Assembly: GCA_002396645.1 (NCBI GenBank)
Contig: DGYI01000066.1
Coordinates: 304 to 64,303 of the forward strand
From: Firmicutes bacterium UBA5010
GTDB lineage: Bacteria > Bacillota > Clostridia > Tissierellales > Sedimentibacteraceae
DNA: 64,000 nucleotides
Reading direction: 5' to 3'
Numbering within the stretch: position 1 is the first letter of the stretch; each line of letters opens with the position of its first letter. Position numbers and translations under genes: made by a program. Under the pieces are notes generated by a model. That model saw nothing but the letters and a program-made list of their open reading frames with translations, searched no databases and was not told where the DNA came from. Positions 25,737 to 33,369 of this stretch are shown here, one piece after another.

Positions 25737-26288
25737 ATGAGAAAATTTGATGTAAATTTGATTGCTACCCTTAATAAGGGTGCAGAAAATCAGGTAGTGA
25801 AGAATATTGAGCCTGCGGCTCCAAAAACCACCTGCCCAGAAGTAATAGATATGTCCTATGATAAGGGGCACAATGTTCCAGAGGGGATTTATCTGGTGAA
25901 ACTGCTTGATATTAAGTGCCATAGCACCTATTACTACAAAATGAAGATAGAGATATTAAACATGGCTTCAAGACTAACTGAACCAGAAGACCATCAGGTT
26001 ATTACAGGATATGCCAACAGACACCAGGGTGGATATTATGATTTGGCTGATTGTTTCAGTGGCGGGGTTCTACATAAGAGTACAAAGAAGTATATAGGTG
26101 GAGTTGGATTTGTTTCACTAAGTCAGTCAGGGTGGATTAGTTTATTTTCAAGAACCTTTAATACTGATATCTTCCCTAATTTCAAGCCTTGTAAAATACC
26201 ATCAAGGATTGGCTATGACCCAATAGATGCACTTGTTGACAATGATGATGAGTACAGCAAGAGGTTTAAAATAGAAAATCCCTTATAA
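25737..26288 (+). CDS. Hypothetical protein upstream of the iteron array
   Basis: A 183-residue protein starting at ATG 25737 (GTGAGGAT upstream). No family is recognised. The central region has many Gly, Tyr and Ser residues (HHQVITGYANRHQGGYYD-like composition), with a possible beta-rich fold such as a single-strand DNA-binding or nucleotide-binding protein. Its position just before the origin-like repeats and the primase-helicase gene is typical of replication accessory genes. The function is inferred from context only. Confidence 0.55.
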   Translation: MRKFDVNLIATLNKGAENQVVKNIEPAAPKTTCPEVIDMSYDKGHNVPEGIYLVKLLDIKCHSTYYYKMKIEILNMASRLTEPEDHQVITGYANRHQGGYYDLADCFSGGVLHKSTKKYIGGVGFVSLSQSGWISLFSRTFNTDIFPNFKPCKIPSRIGYDPIDALVDNDDEYSKRFKIENPL

Positions 26289-26319
26289 AATCCACTAATT
26301 ACAGGGAAAAATGACATTT

Positions 26320-26753
26320 GGGAAGTTGTTGGGAAGGTGTTTTGGGTGGAAGCCATTTTCTCCCTGTCATTACAGCCACCAGAGGCAACTTCCCAACTCC
26401 AAAAACTACCCCTCTGCATAGTTGTAATTTAGGGGTTAAGAGATTTGGGAGATTGGGAGACTCTTTTCAGAAACTTTTACATGATGAGAAATATTTATAA
26501 GGTTAATTCTGAATATCCATAAAAAAAATATTTTTCTATAGGACTTTAGAAAAGTAACTTCCCAACTTCCCAAATGGAGTTTAAGGCTGTGAGTACAGGC
26601 AGGAACTTAGGGAAGTTGTTGGGTAATGGGAAGTTGACTTTTTTTATTCAGTATTGGCAAGGGTTTTGGAGATTCGGAGGTTGACCTTTTCACATACGAA
26701 GGATGTTGTAGTATAGGGATTTTAGAAAATGAAGAAACCAATTTGGGAAGTTG
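26320..26753. repeat. Iteron-like array of GGGAAGTTG, candidate replication origin
   Basis: Six exact copies of GGGAAGTTG occur in the gene-free interval before the primase-helicase. Forward copies start at 26320, 26610, 26628 and 26745; reverse copies (CAACTTCCC) at 26386 and 26563. Partial copies lie at 26331 and 26556. The flanks are AT-rich. The interval 26289-26807 holds no supported gene. Such arrays next to a replication initiator usually mark an origin or an autoregulatory site. Confidence 0.65.
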
Positions 26754-26807
26754 GGTTTTAAGGTTGAAATATAAAGATTTTAGATAGAAAGATAGGTGTT
26801 TTGTGTA

Positions 26808-29717
26808 GTGTTGAAGTTAATAAAAGAAAATATCCCTGAAAAACTAAGGGAATTTAACCAGTGGGTAGGATTTATCTTAAATGATGAGGGAAAGAAAATA
26901 CCAATAGACCCTAAAATTGAGGGGGATGGAAACTATGCTAAGATTTCAGAGCCTTCTACTTGGGGAACATTTGAGCAGGCTGTAAGGACTGTGGAAGTTG
27001 GGATGTGTGTAGGTATTGAATTTGCTATGACCCCTGAAAGCAATTTGATTTTTTTGGATATAGATTGTCATACCGATAAATGCAAGACAGAAGAAGAAAA
27101 GAAAACCCTAATAGAGCAGTATAAGGCTATGTGCAGGGCAACAAGTACATACAGAACATATCAGGAGAAAAGTTTTTCTGGTGAGGGGGTTCACGTTCTG
27201 GCATATGGCACTCTGGATGAAGATTTACAAACAGGTACATCCCCTATTATGCCTACCTTAGAGATTTACACAGAAAAAAGGTTCCTCGTCATGACAGGAC
27301 ATCGAATAAATGATTTTGAAATCAGTGAGGATGAGCAGGTAGTCAGGACTTTAAGGAAACTGCATAGCAATTATTTTCAGAAAAAATCTCCTATAAATGT
27401 TGATTTGACAGATAGGCCTTTGATAGGTGTGATAGATACAGAAAAATATAAGGATGATACAGTTTTGAGTGTAGCCCTTAAAAATAAAGATTTTAAACTT
27501 TTGTGGGAAGGTAATTGGGATAAGGTAGTAGACAAGCAAGGCAACCAGAAATACAGCCAACAGCATTATGCTGATTTTGCTTTAATCCGTAAATTGACCT
27601 TTTACACATGTAATTTTCCTGCACAGGTAGAACGATTATTCAAGCAAAGCCCGTGTTATTTGGCTTATGGGAAAAATGGCAAATGGAGCAAATATGAAAG
27701 TGATATTAAAAAGGATATTCAGAAAGCAAGCAGCACCTGCACTGCTGTCTATTCTCCTATGAAGGAGATGGTAGTCAGGGGGGCAGATGTTGTAAACACA
27801 GATATTTGGGTTCCAGACTATCAAAAATTTTATCAACTGCTTATGGCTGATAAGGATAGCAGACCTATCAAAAACAGGGCACTGGTAGAAATCCTGAAGG
27901 ACTACATTTTGAAATATCAAGGACAAAAGAATATTCAATACATACCAGATTTGTTTACAGAGGATAGGAATATCAACGGGGCAACCAATATTGTCAAAAA
28001 GGTGTTTGGTGATAGTTTTAAATATAGTTATAATTCTTCTGGTTACTACATTTGGGATGGAAAAAGATATGTAGACCATGGGGATGTGGAAATCCTTATT
28101 CATCCGATTACAGAAATCTTTGCCTTGGTGGAGCATAGTGTTTTCTATCACGTTATGTCTTATGTTGTTTTTGCAGATGATAATAAAATCGTGATACCAC
28201 CTAAAACTCCAAAGGAAGATGGGAAAACAGAAAAGGACTTATTGGAAGAAAAAGCAATCAAATTGTTTCAGGAAAGCAAGAGATATGTAGATACAAAACT
28301 TGCAACAGATGTTCTAAAAAAATACAAGGGTATGGATTTAGGCAATGATATTGCAGGATATTATGACAGTCCCTATATCAATATGCAAAATGGGGTATTG
28401 AATATTGAAACAAGAGAATTATTCCCTCATGACCCCTCTTATAATCAGCACAGACTTACAAATTGTGATTTTGACCCAAAGGCAGACTGCCCTGTTTTTG
28501 AAGACATGATGACAAAATTACTTCCTAATGAGGATGACAGGAAGGAACTGCAAAAAGCATTTGGACTATGCTTGGCAAAACAGCAGTTACCTGCTAAAAA
28601 GGTGTTGATGCTCTTGGTAGGTCCTAAGGACACAGGCAAGACCACTCTTTTAAATACAGTTGTAGAATTACTTGGTGACTATGGTATTTCTGTTGATAAT
28701 TCACTTTTAATGCAGACCAAAAATGATAAAACTGTGGGGCCTGAAATGTTGGAATTCAAAGAAAGAATTATGATTACAAGCTCTGAATCAAACGAATCTG
28801 ACAAGTTAAATACTGGAAGGGTAAAATCCCTTACGGGGCAAACTCAACAAAGTGTTAGAAATAATTATGCTACAAGGATGTCAAAGTTTAAAATGATAGG
28901 ACTTATCTTTTTAGACAGCAATTTTAAGCCATATATTCCACCAAAGGAAACTGCAACTTGGGACAGGCTCAGACTATTTCCTTTTGTGAATATTATTACA
29001 CAGAAAGACCCTACCCTTCCTAAAAAGTTGGTAGCAGAAAAAGCAGGTATTTTCAACTGGTTACTGAAGGGCTTGGATATAGTGTTAGAGGAAAAAGAAA
29101 TCTTTGAAACCCCTGCCATGCTTGCCTATAAGGAAAAATACAAGGAAGAGATGGATGTGTCAGAACAATTTATTAATGACTGTCTGGAAAAGACAGATAG
29201 CAGTAGTGATAGGATTTTAACTTCTGTTCTCTTTTCTACATACAAAAATTGGTGTAAGGATAATGGATTTAAGGATATAATCAGAAACAAGTTCTATGAG
29301 GAAATCAATAAATCATTTGAGAAGAAGAAAAGTGGCTCAGAGTACTTCATATCTGTAAAATTCACAGATTTAGGCAATTTGTATAGCAGAATGAGTGAAA
29401 AGACCTCACAGCAATTCGCAAAGGATAAGAGAAATCTTTTAGAAAATCCTTCTGGTGACCTACCTTACAATGTGCTTAGACAGACCTATTACAGCAAGTC
29501 TAAGGAATGGTTTATTAAGAATATTGAGAGTAGGGATGATATTGCTGACCTTCAATCTCGTTATAATGCCTACTGTTCTTGGTGTATAGACCAAAGGCTA
29601 ATCCCTTTGAAGTTTGTAGACTATAATGTAAAGGTGGCTTGGATAAGGAAATACCTGAAAACCCCTGTCCCTACCCCTGAACTGATAGAGAAATCAAAGG
29701 ATATTTGGGGTGATTAA
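26808..29717 (+). CDS. Primase-polymerase/SF3 helicase replication protein (D5/P4 type)
   Basis: About 969 residues; the start is GTG 26808 or TTG 26811 after GATAGGTG. The N-terminal part carries a primase-polymerase-like pattern (IFLDIDCH acidic motif near residue 80; a later GEGVHVLAYG). The C-terminal half is a phage/plasmid primase (D5 type) with a superfamily 3 helicase: Walker A GPKDTGKTT near residue 604 and a Walker B-like segment, FKERIMITSSE. It should unwind and prime the element's origin, probably at the adjacent iteron array. It makes the element capable of autonomous replication in principle. Confidence 0.85.
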   Translation: MLKLIKENIPEKLREFNQWVGFILNDEGKKIPIDPKIEGDGNYAKISEPSTWGTFEQAVRTVEVGMCVGIEFAMTPESNLIFLDIDCHTDKCKTEEEKKTLIEQYKAMCRATSTYRTYQEKSFSGEGVHVLAYGTLDEDLQTGTSPIMPTLEIYTEKRFLVMTGHRINDFEISEDEQVVRTLRKLHSNYFQKKSPINVDLTDRPLIGVIDTEKYKDDTVLSVALKNKDFKLLWEGNWDKVVDKQGNQKYSQQHYADFALIRKLTFYTCNFPAQVERLFKQSPCYLAYGKNGKWSKYESDIKKDIQKASSTCTAVYSPMKEMVVRGADVVNTDIWVPDYQKFYQLLMADKDSRPIKNRALVEILKDYILKYQGQKNIQYIPDLFTEDRNINGATNIVKKVFGDSFKYSYNSSGYYIWDGKRYVDHGDVEILIHPITEIFALVEHSVFYHVMSYVVFADDNKIVIPPKTPKEDGKTEKDLLEEKAIKLFQESKRYVDTKLATDVLKKYKGMDLGNDIAGYYDSPYINMQNGVLNIETRELFPHDPSYNQHRLTNCDFDPKADCPVFEDMMTKLLPNEDDRKELQKAFGLCLAKQQLPAKKVLMLLVGPKDTGKTTLLNTVVELLGDYGISVDNSLLMQTKNDKTVGPEMLEFKERIMITSSESNESDKLNTGRVKSLTGQTQQSVRNNYATRMSKFKMIGLIFLDSNFKPYIPPKETATWDRLRLFPFVNIITQKDPTLPKKLVAEKAGIFNWLLKGLDIVLEEKEIFETPAMLAYKEKYKEEMDVSEQFINDCLEKTDSSSDRILTSVLFSTYKNWCKDNGFKDIIRNKFYEEINKSFEKKKSGSEYFISVKFTDLGNLYSRMSEKTSQQFAKDKRNLLENPSGDLPYNVLRQTYYSKSKEWFIKNIESRDDIADLQSRYNAYCSWCIDQRLIPLKFVDYNVKVAWIRKYLKTPVPTPELIEKSKDIWGD

Positions 29718-29748
29718 GAAGTTTTTATAAAGTGTATATCAAGACTAT

Positions 29749-29780
29749 TGCTGTGCCGGTACCGGCACAGCATATTTTTT
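29749..29780 (+). terminator. Perfect palindromic terminator after the primase-helicase
   Basis: TGCTGTGCCGGT/ACCGGCACAGCA, a 24-bp perfect palindrome at 29749-29772, then TATTTTTTT. Nothing else is identifiable in 29781-29992. Confidence 0.85.
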
Positions 29781-29992
29781 TCAGTATTTTTCAATCTAAT
29801 CTATCATCCACCAATAAATACTCTCCTTTTGTTCCTTAATCCTTAAAAATATGAAAAAATTATCCCTTGCTTAAAGAAAAAACATAGATGGACATAAATA
29901 AAACAATTTTAACTGAAACGAAGATTTTGAGTGACATAAAGATAAATCCGCTGCAGTTAGATTTATTCTAACTTAGAGGGGGTGAAAATGTT

Positions 29993-30226
29993 ATGAAGTC
30001 AAGTATCAGCATATTTTTTGAAGTGCCTGAAAGGGTATACAAAGTTTTGGAGATGGTAGCAGAACAAAACAATAAGATGGATTTGTATTGTATGGGTGGA
30101 AATGAAATCTTACTGGCAGGTAGTCTATCAGAGGTTGAGGATGATTTGGAAGATGAAAATAAGGATTGGGAAGATATAGAAGATTTTGAGGATGATAGTT
30201 GGTGGAATAAAGATTTACCATTTTAA
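29993..30226 (+). CDS. Small acidic hypothetical protein
   Basis: A 77-residue protein. The last 35 residues are strongly acidic and Trp-containing (EVEDDLEDENKDWEDIEDFEDD), a composition seen in DNA mimics and in small phage-type inhibitors. No family is recognised. It is 14 bases upstream of the recombinase-like gene at 30241 and probably shares its message. Confidence 0.55.
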   Translation: MKSSISIFFEVPERVYKVLEMVAEQNNKMDLYCMGGNEILLAGSLSEVEDDLEDENKDWEDIEDFEDDSWWNKDLPF

Positions 30227-30240
30227 GGGGGTGAAGCAGG

Positions 30241-30561
30241 ATGTCAAGATACGCAAACACTGCAATTATAGGGATAAAGGCAGGCAAGGACAAAGCAGCT
30301 CAAAATATCATGATTCAGCAAATGGGGCAAATGGTCACAAAGTGCTGCAATAACAACATTGAGGTAGTGGATAGTTTTGTCACGCATGGCGGGTTAAAGG
30401 ATTTTAAGAAGGAAGCCTTGAAAATTTTTGAAAAAAAGGCTTACAGATACTTAATTCTGTATGCACCTTCACAGATAGCAGAAAGTGAAAAAGAGTTCAA
30501 AGACTTTGTTGTTGAATTAGAGCAGTTTTATGGTATTGAGGTTAAGCAGTTAAGACCTTAA
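30241..30561 (+). CDS. Serine-recombinase-like domain lacking catalytic residues (predicted inactive)
   Basis: 106 residues that track the catalytic domain of resolvase/invertase proteins: an N-terminal strand AIIGIKAGKDKAAQ where active enzymes have Y-x-R-x-S, then IEVVDSFV, a helix, YRYLILYAPSQIAES where active enzymes have Y-x-x-D-R-x-x-R-S, and FYGIEVKQL. The catalytic Ser and Arg are replaced (Gly/Lys, then Gln and Glu), and no DNA-binding C terminus follows. It could be a partner that modulates the active recombinase. The similarity is from pattern reading, so confidence is moderate. Confidence 0.5.
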   Translation: MSRYANTAIIGIKAGKDKAAQNIMIQQMGQMVTKCCNNNIEVVDSFVTHGGLKDFKKEALKIFEKKAYRYLILYAPSQIAESEKEFKDFVVELEQFYGIEVKQLRP

Positions 30562-30594
30562 TATATATTTTCCAGAAATCTAAGGAATATGGGA

Positions 30595-30879
30595 AGTGCT
30601 AAAATCCCCGGGGATTTTAGCACTCCTGAAATCTCATGGGATTTTGGGAGCATTGGAAACATGACACTTAGGGTTATTTTTTATAAAAATTCTTATGAAA
30701 GTTACTTTTTTTATCTGTAAAAATCTCAAAAAAATATGAGGTCGGAAAAACATTTTTGTTTTTCCGACACTTAAAAAAGAGGCTTATACAGTGTCTCAAA
30801 ATATGGGATTTTAAGACATCCCATAATCTCCAGGGATTTTGGGACGTCTTAAAATCCATAGGGATTATGGGAGCATTGG
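30595..30879. repeat. Array of palindromes and GGGATTTT repeats between two recombinase-like genes
   Basis: The interval holds a perfect 30-bp palindrome (30595-30624), an inverted repeat GTCGGAAAAAC/GTTTTTCCGAC (30741-30768) and a 23-base inverted repeat with two mismatches (30806-30828 with 30835-30857). A direct repeat GGGATTWTGGGAGCATTGG occurs at 30638-30656 and 30861-30879. GGGATTTT or GGGATTAT recurs five times. The interval 30562-30890 has no supported gene. It looks like a binding region for a dimeric protein. Confidence 0.75.
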
Positions 30880-30890
30880 GGGTGATAGTT

Positions 30891-31430
30891 ATGCTGTGTG
30901 CTTATGTTTTGGAAAATGTAGAAAATAAGGATTTTAGGAATAACCAACCTTTATTCCTCTTGATAAAGGATTTAGAGGTTGAGGATAACAGGATTTATAT
31001 TGACAGTGATACAGATAAAAGCAGGCCAGAACTTGAAAATCTGTTACAAGTCTTACAATCAGGGGATAGACTGGCCATCAGGTCAGTTCAGGATTTAGCA
31101 GATACTCTAAGTGATTTGATAAGTGTATTTCAAAAATTGATTGATATAGGCATCACGCTATGCTCCTGTGAAGAACCATTTTTAAGCGGGGATGACTATT
31201 TAGATACATTGGATGGGTTTGTAAAATTGTATGTTGATTTTGAGAAAAAGAAACAAAGACAAGGATATAGACAGGCTGTGAATGATGGTACTGTTGGCAG
31301 ACCTGCTAAGAGCAAGGAAGTAGAACAAGCAATATCTATGTATAATAGTGGAAATTACAAGGTCAGTCAGATAGAGGCCATTACAGGAGTGAGCAAATCC
31401 ACTCTATACAGATATTTAAAGAACGAATAG
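30891..31430 (+). CDS. Resolvase-family protein with degenerate active site and intact HTH
   Basis: 179 residues; the start ATG 30891 follows GGGGGTGA. The resolvase fold is clear: SRPELENLLQVLQSGDRL, DLADTLSDLISVFQKLIDIGI, and a C-terminal HTH_7 domain, VGRPAKSKEVEQAI and YKVSQIEAITGVSKSTLYRYL. The active site is lost: Y-x-R-V-S reads YVLEN, and D-R-L-A-R reads QDLAD. It should therefore bind DNA without cutting it. It may act as a regulator, an architectural factor or a directionality factor for the element's recombinase, probably at the repeats just upstream. Confidence 0.75.
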   Translation: MLCAYVLENVENKDFRNNQPLFLLIKDLEVEDNRIYIDSDTDKSRPELENLLQVLQSGDRLAIRSVQDLADTLSDLISVFQKLIDIGITLCSCEEPFLSGDDYLDTLDGFVKLYVDFEKKKQRQGYRQAVNDGTVGRPAKSKEVEQAISMYNSGNYKVSQIEAITGVSKSTLYRYLKNE

Positions 31431-31588
31431 TGTTTATATTTCAACAAATTTTTGAATTATGAATGCTCCTTCGTTAAATATAGAGAATAAGAAAAATGTT
31501 ACCGGTAGCAGACCTTTAAATCTGCTATCTGCAATAAACGCAAAGGTAATATATTGATTAACGTAATTTTAGAAAGGGGATGATGAGC

Positions 31589-32170
31589 ATGGCAAACAAA
31601 AGGACCAGAGCAATAGATAAAAGTGAGTTTGAATTGATAATATCCACTATTCAGCAGGGATTTACCACAAATACAGGGCAAAGGATTAGACCTAACCAAA
31701 GGGTAGCTGCTGCCCTCTGCTGTGAAGCCAATCTAGGTCTTAGAATTGGGGATATAGTTAAATTGAAACTATCAGATATCATTTATGAAAGTGGTAGATA
31801 CCACCTTGACATAGTAGAAGAAAAAACAAAGAAAAAGAGAACATTTACTGTTCCACACGAGATTTACACCTATTTACAGTCATATGCTCTTGAAAATGGG
31901 ATAAAACCAAAAAACAGACTTTTTAATATCAATGTAAGAGCAATTCAAAGCCATTTGAAGTTGACTGCTGATTATCTGGGTTTAGAGGACATCTCTACCC
32001 ATAGTTTTAGAAAGTTCTTTGCTAATTCCATATACTTACAGGATTATAATGTGGAGTTGGTAAGGGAATTATTGCAGCATTCAAGTGTTGCAGTTACACA
32101 GCATTATTTGAGTGTAGATACAAAGCAGGTAGAACAGGCCCTGCAAAAGCATATTGTTTTACCTGTATAA
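31589..32170 (+). CDS. Minimal tyrosine recombinase (phage integrase family)
   Basis: About 193 residues, consisting mostly of the catalytic domain. Visible residues are the first Arg in LGLRIGDIVKL, a Lys in the beta-hairpin EEKTKKKRTF, H-x-x-R in HSFRKFF, a second His in LLQHSSVAVTQHY, and the Tyr of QHYLSV. The start 31589 has the best spacing from AAAGGGG. An N-terminal core-binding domain is absent, as in small plasmid or transposon recombinases that resolve dimers. A palindrome AGCAGA/TCTGCT lies about 70 bases upstream. Together with the serine recombinase it gives the element two recombination chemistries. Confidence 0.85.
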   Translation: MANKRTRAIDKSEFELIISTIQQGFTTNTGQRIRPNQRVAAALCCEANLGLRIGDIVKLKLSDIIYESGRYHLDIVEEKTKKKRTFTVPHEIYTYLQSYALENGIKPKNRLFNINVRAIQSHLKLTADYLGLEDISTHSFRKFFANSIYLQDYNVELVRELLQHSSVAVTQHYLSVDTKQVEQALQKHIVLPV

Positions 32171-32268
32171 ATCACAGAGCAGATAGAATTACCCCTATCT
32201 GTTCTTTTTTATTGACTTTAGTTGTTTGAAGAGATAACATGGACAAAATTATAGAAAGGGTGATTTGA

Positions 32269-32931
32269 TTGAAAATATTTGCAACTTCCGATATTCATGG
32301 CAATAAGGCCATTATGGATAAACTCAAAATAATTGCTGAAAAAGCAGACCTAATTTTAGTCTGTGGTGATATTGGTGGAAAGAACACCATAAACAAGACT
32401 TTTATGCAATTCTCCACCTATCAAAAACAGGATGTAGATTATCTTTGTAGTGTCTTAGAGGATATACCTATTCCCACCAGATTTATTTTAGGGAATGATG
32501 ATTGGTTTGAATATGAGAGCAGACACTACTTAACAGAACCAGAAAATATAGAGGGTACCTCCCTCATCCCCTTTGAATATGTTCTGATTACTCCATTCAA
32601 TACTAATAGGGAGGTCAATGAGAACAAATTAAACTATGAATTACACAAATTGACAGCAGACCACAACAGTATTGTGGTAGCCCATACCCCACCTATCGGG
32701 GCAGGAGATATTTTATATAATGGTAGCCATTGCGGCAGTAGGCCAGTAAGGAATTGGATTGAGGAAGTACAACCTAAAATATGGCTATGTGGACATATCC
32801 ATGAGGATAATTCTGTTACTATGATTGAAAATACTCTTGTATTTAACTGTTCCTGCTGGTATCAGGATGATATTTTAAAGGGGTGGTTGATAGATACAGA
32901 TACTATGGAATATGAAAAAGTAGGCATATAA
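32269..32931 (+). CDS. Calcineurin-like metallophosphoesterase
   Basis: 220 residues; TTG start after GAAAGGGTGA. The five metal-binding motifs are present: SDIHGN (residue 7), CGDIGG, LGNDDW, HTPP and GHIHE. It belongs to the YfcE/DR1281-like phosphodiesterase superfamily and could act on nucleotides or nucleic acid. It has its own message inside the element; a terminator-like pair (GAGGAC/GTCCTT with T run) lies at about 32951-33003. Its cellular role in the element is unknown. Confidence 0.85.
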   Translation: MKIFATSDIHGNKAIMDKLKIIAEKADLILVCGDIGGKNTINKTFMQFSTYQKQDVDYLCSVLEDIPIPTRFILGNDDWFEYESRHYLTEPENIEGTSLIPFEYVLITPFNTNREVNENKLNYELHKLTADHNSIVVAHTPPIGAGDILYNGSHCGSRPVRNWIEEVQPKIWLCGHIHEDNSVTMIENTLVFNCSCWYQDDILKGWLIDTDTMEYEKVGI

Positions 32932-33104
32932 GAGCAATAACAGGAACATAAATAAATGAGGACAGAGCATAAATGAGAAAAATGCACTGGTCCTTATTTT
33001 TTTATGCTTGTTCATACGTTTGTTGGACATAAATGGCTGAAAATGGACTAATTTTGACACAGTTACTGCTATAGAAGTATCCAATTTGAAAGGGGGATAC
33101 TGAT

Positions 33105-33305
33105 ATGGCACTAAGAAGTGTTGAAAGACAATCCGTAGAAGTTTTATTTGATAAGTTTGATAAGTCTAAGAAAAAAGACAGTTATAAACTGCTTGATATA
33201 AGACAAGATGACAGATTTAGAATAGTAGTTTTTCAGGTTGATTTACCTGAGGATGAAAGAAAATTGCTTAATCAGAGATTAGCAAAAAAAGCCTTCTTAC
33301 AGTAA
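33105..33305 (+). CDS. Small hypothetical protein upstream of the serine integrase
   Basis: 66 residues, basic and charged, with no recognised family. It has a good ribosome binding site (AAAGGGGGAT). It ends 65 bases before the integrase and is probably co-transcribed. A small gene at this place often encodes a recombination accessory or directionality factor, but no sequence feature proves it. Confidence 0.55.
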   Translation: MALRSVERQSVEVLFDKFDKSKKKDSYKLLDIRQDDRFRIVVFQVDLPEDERKLLNQRLAKKAFLQ

Positions 33306-33319
33306 GAGGGATTACCGGT

Positions 33320-33338
33320 GGGGCGGTAATCCCGCCCC
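33320..33338 (+). repeat. GC-rich hairpin before the integrase gene
   Basis: GGGGCGG-TAATC-CCGCCCC. An overlapping alternative pair ATTACC/GGTAAT (33311-33330) could compete with it. It has no T run. Confidence 0.65.
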
Positions 33339-33369
33339 GCTTAAAAAATGATAAGTGAGGTTGAAAAAT

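Noticed and set aside
26318..26500. Short open frame inside the iteron region
   Set aside because: It consists of repeat sequence, has no ribosome binding site and no protein-like pattern.
30756..30890. N-terminal extension of the degenerate resolvase from 30756
   Set aside because: It translates the palindromes; the true start at 30891 has a strong site, and the resolvase similarity begins there.
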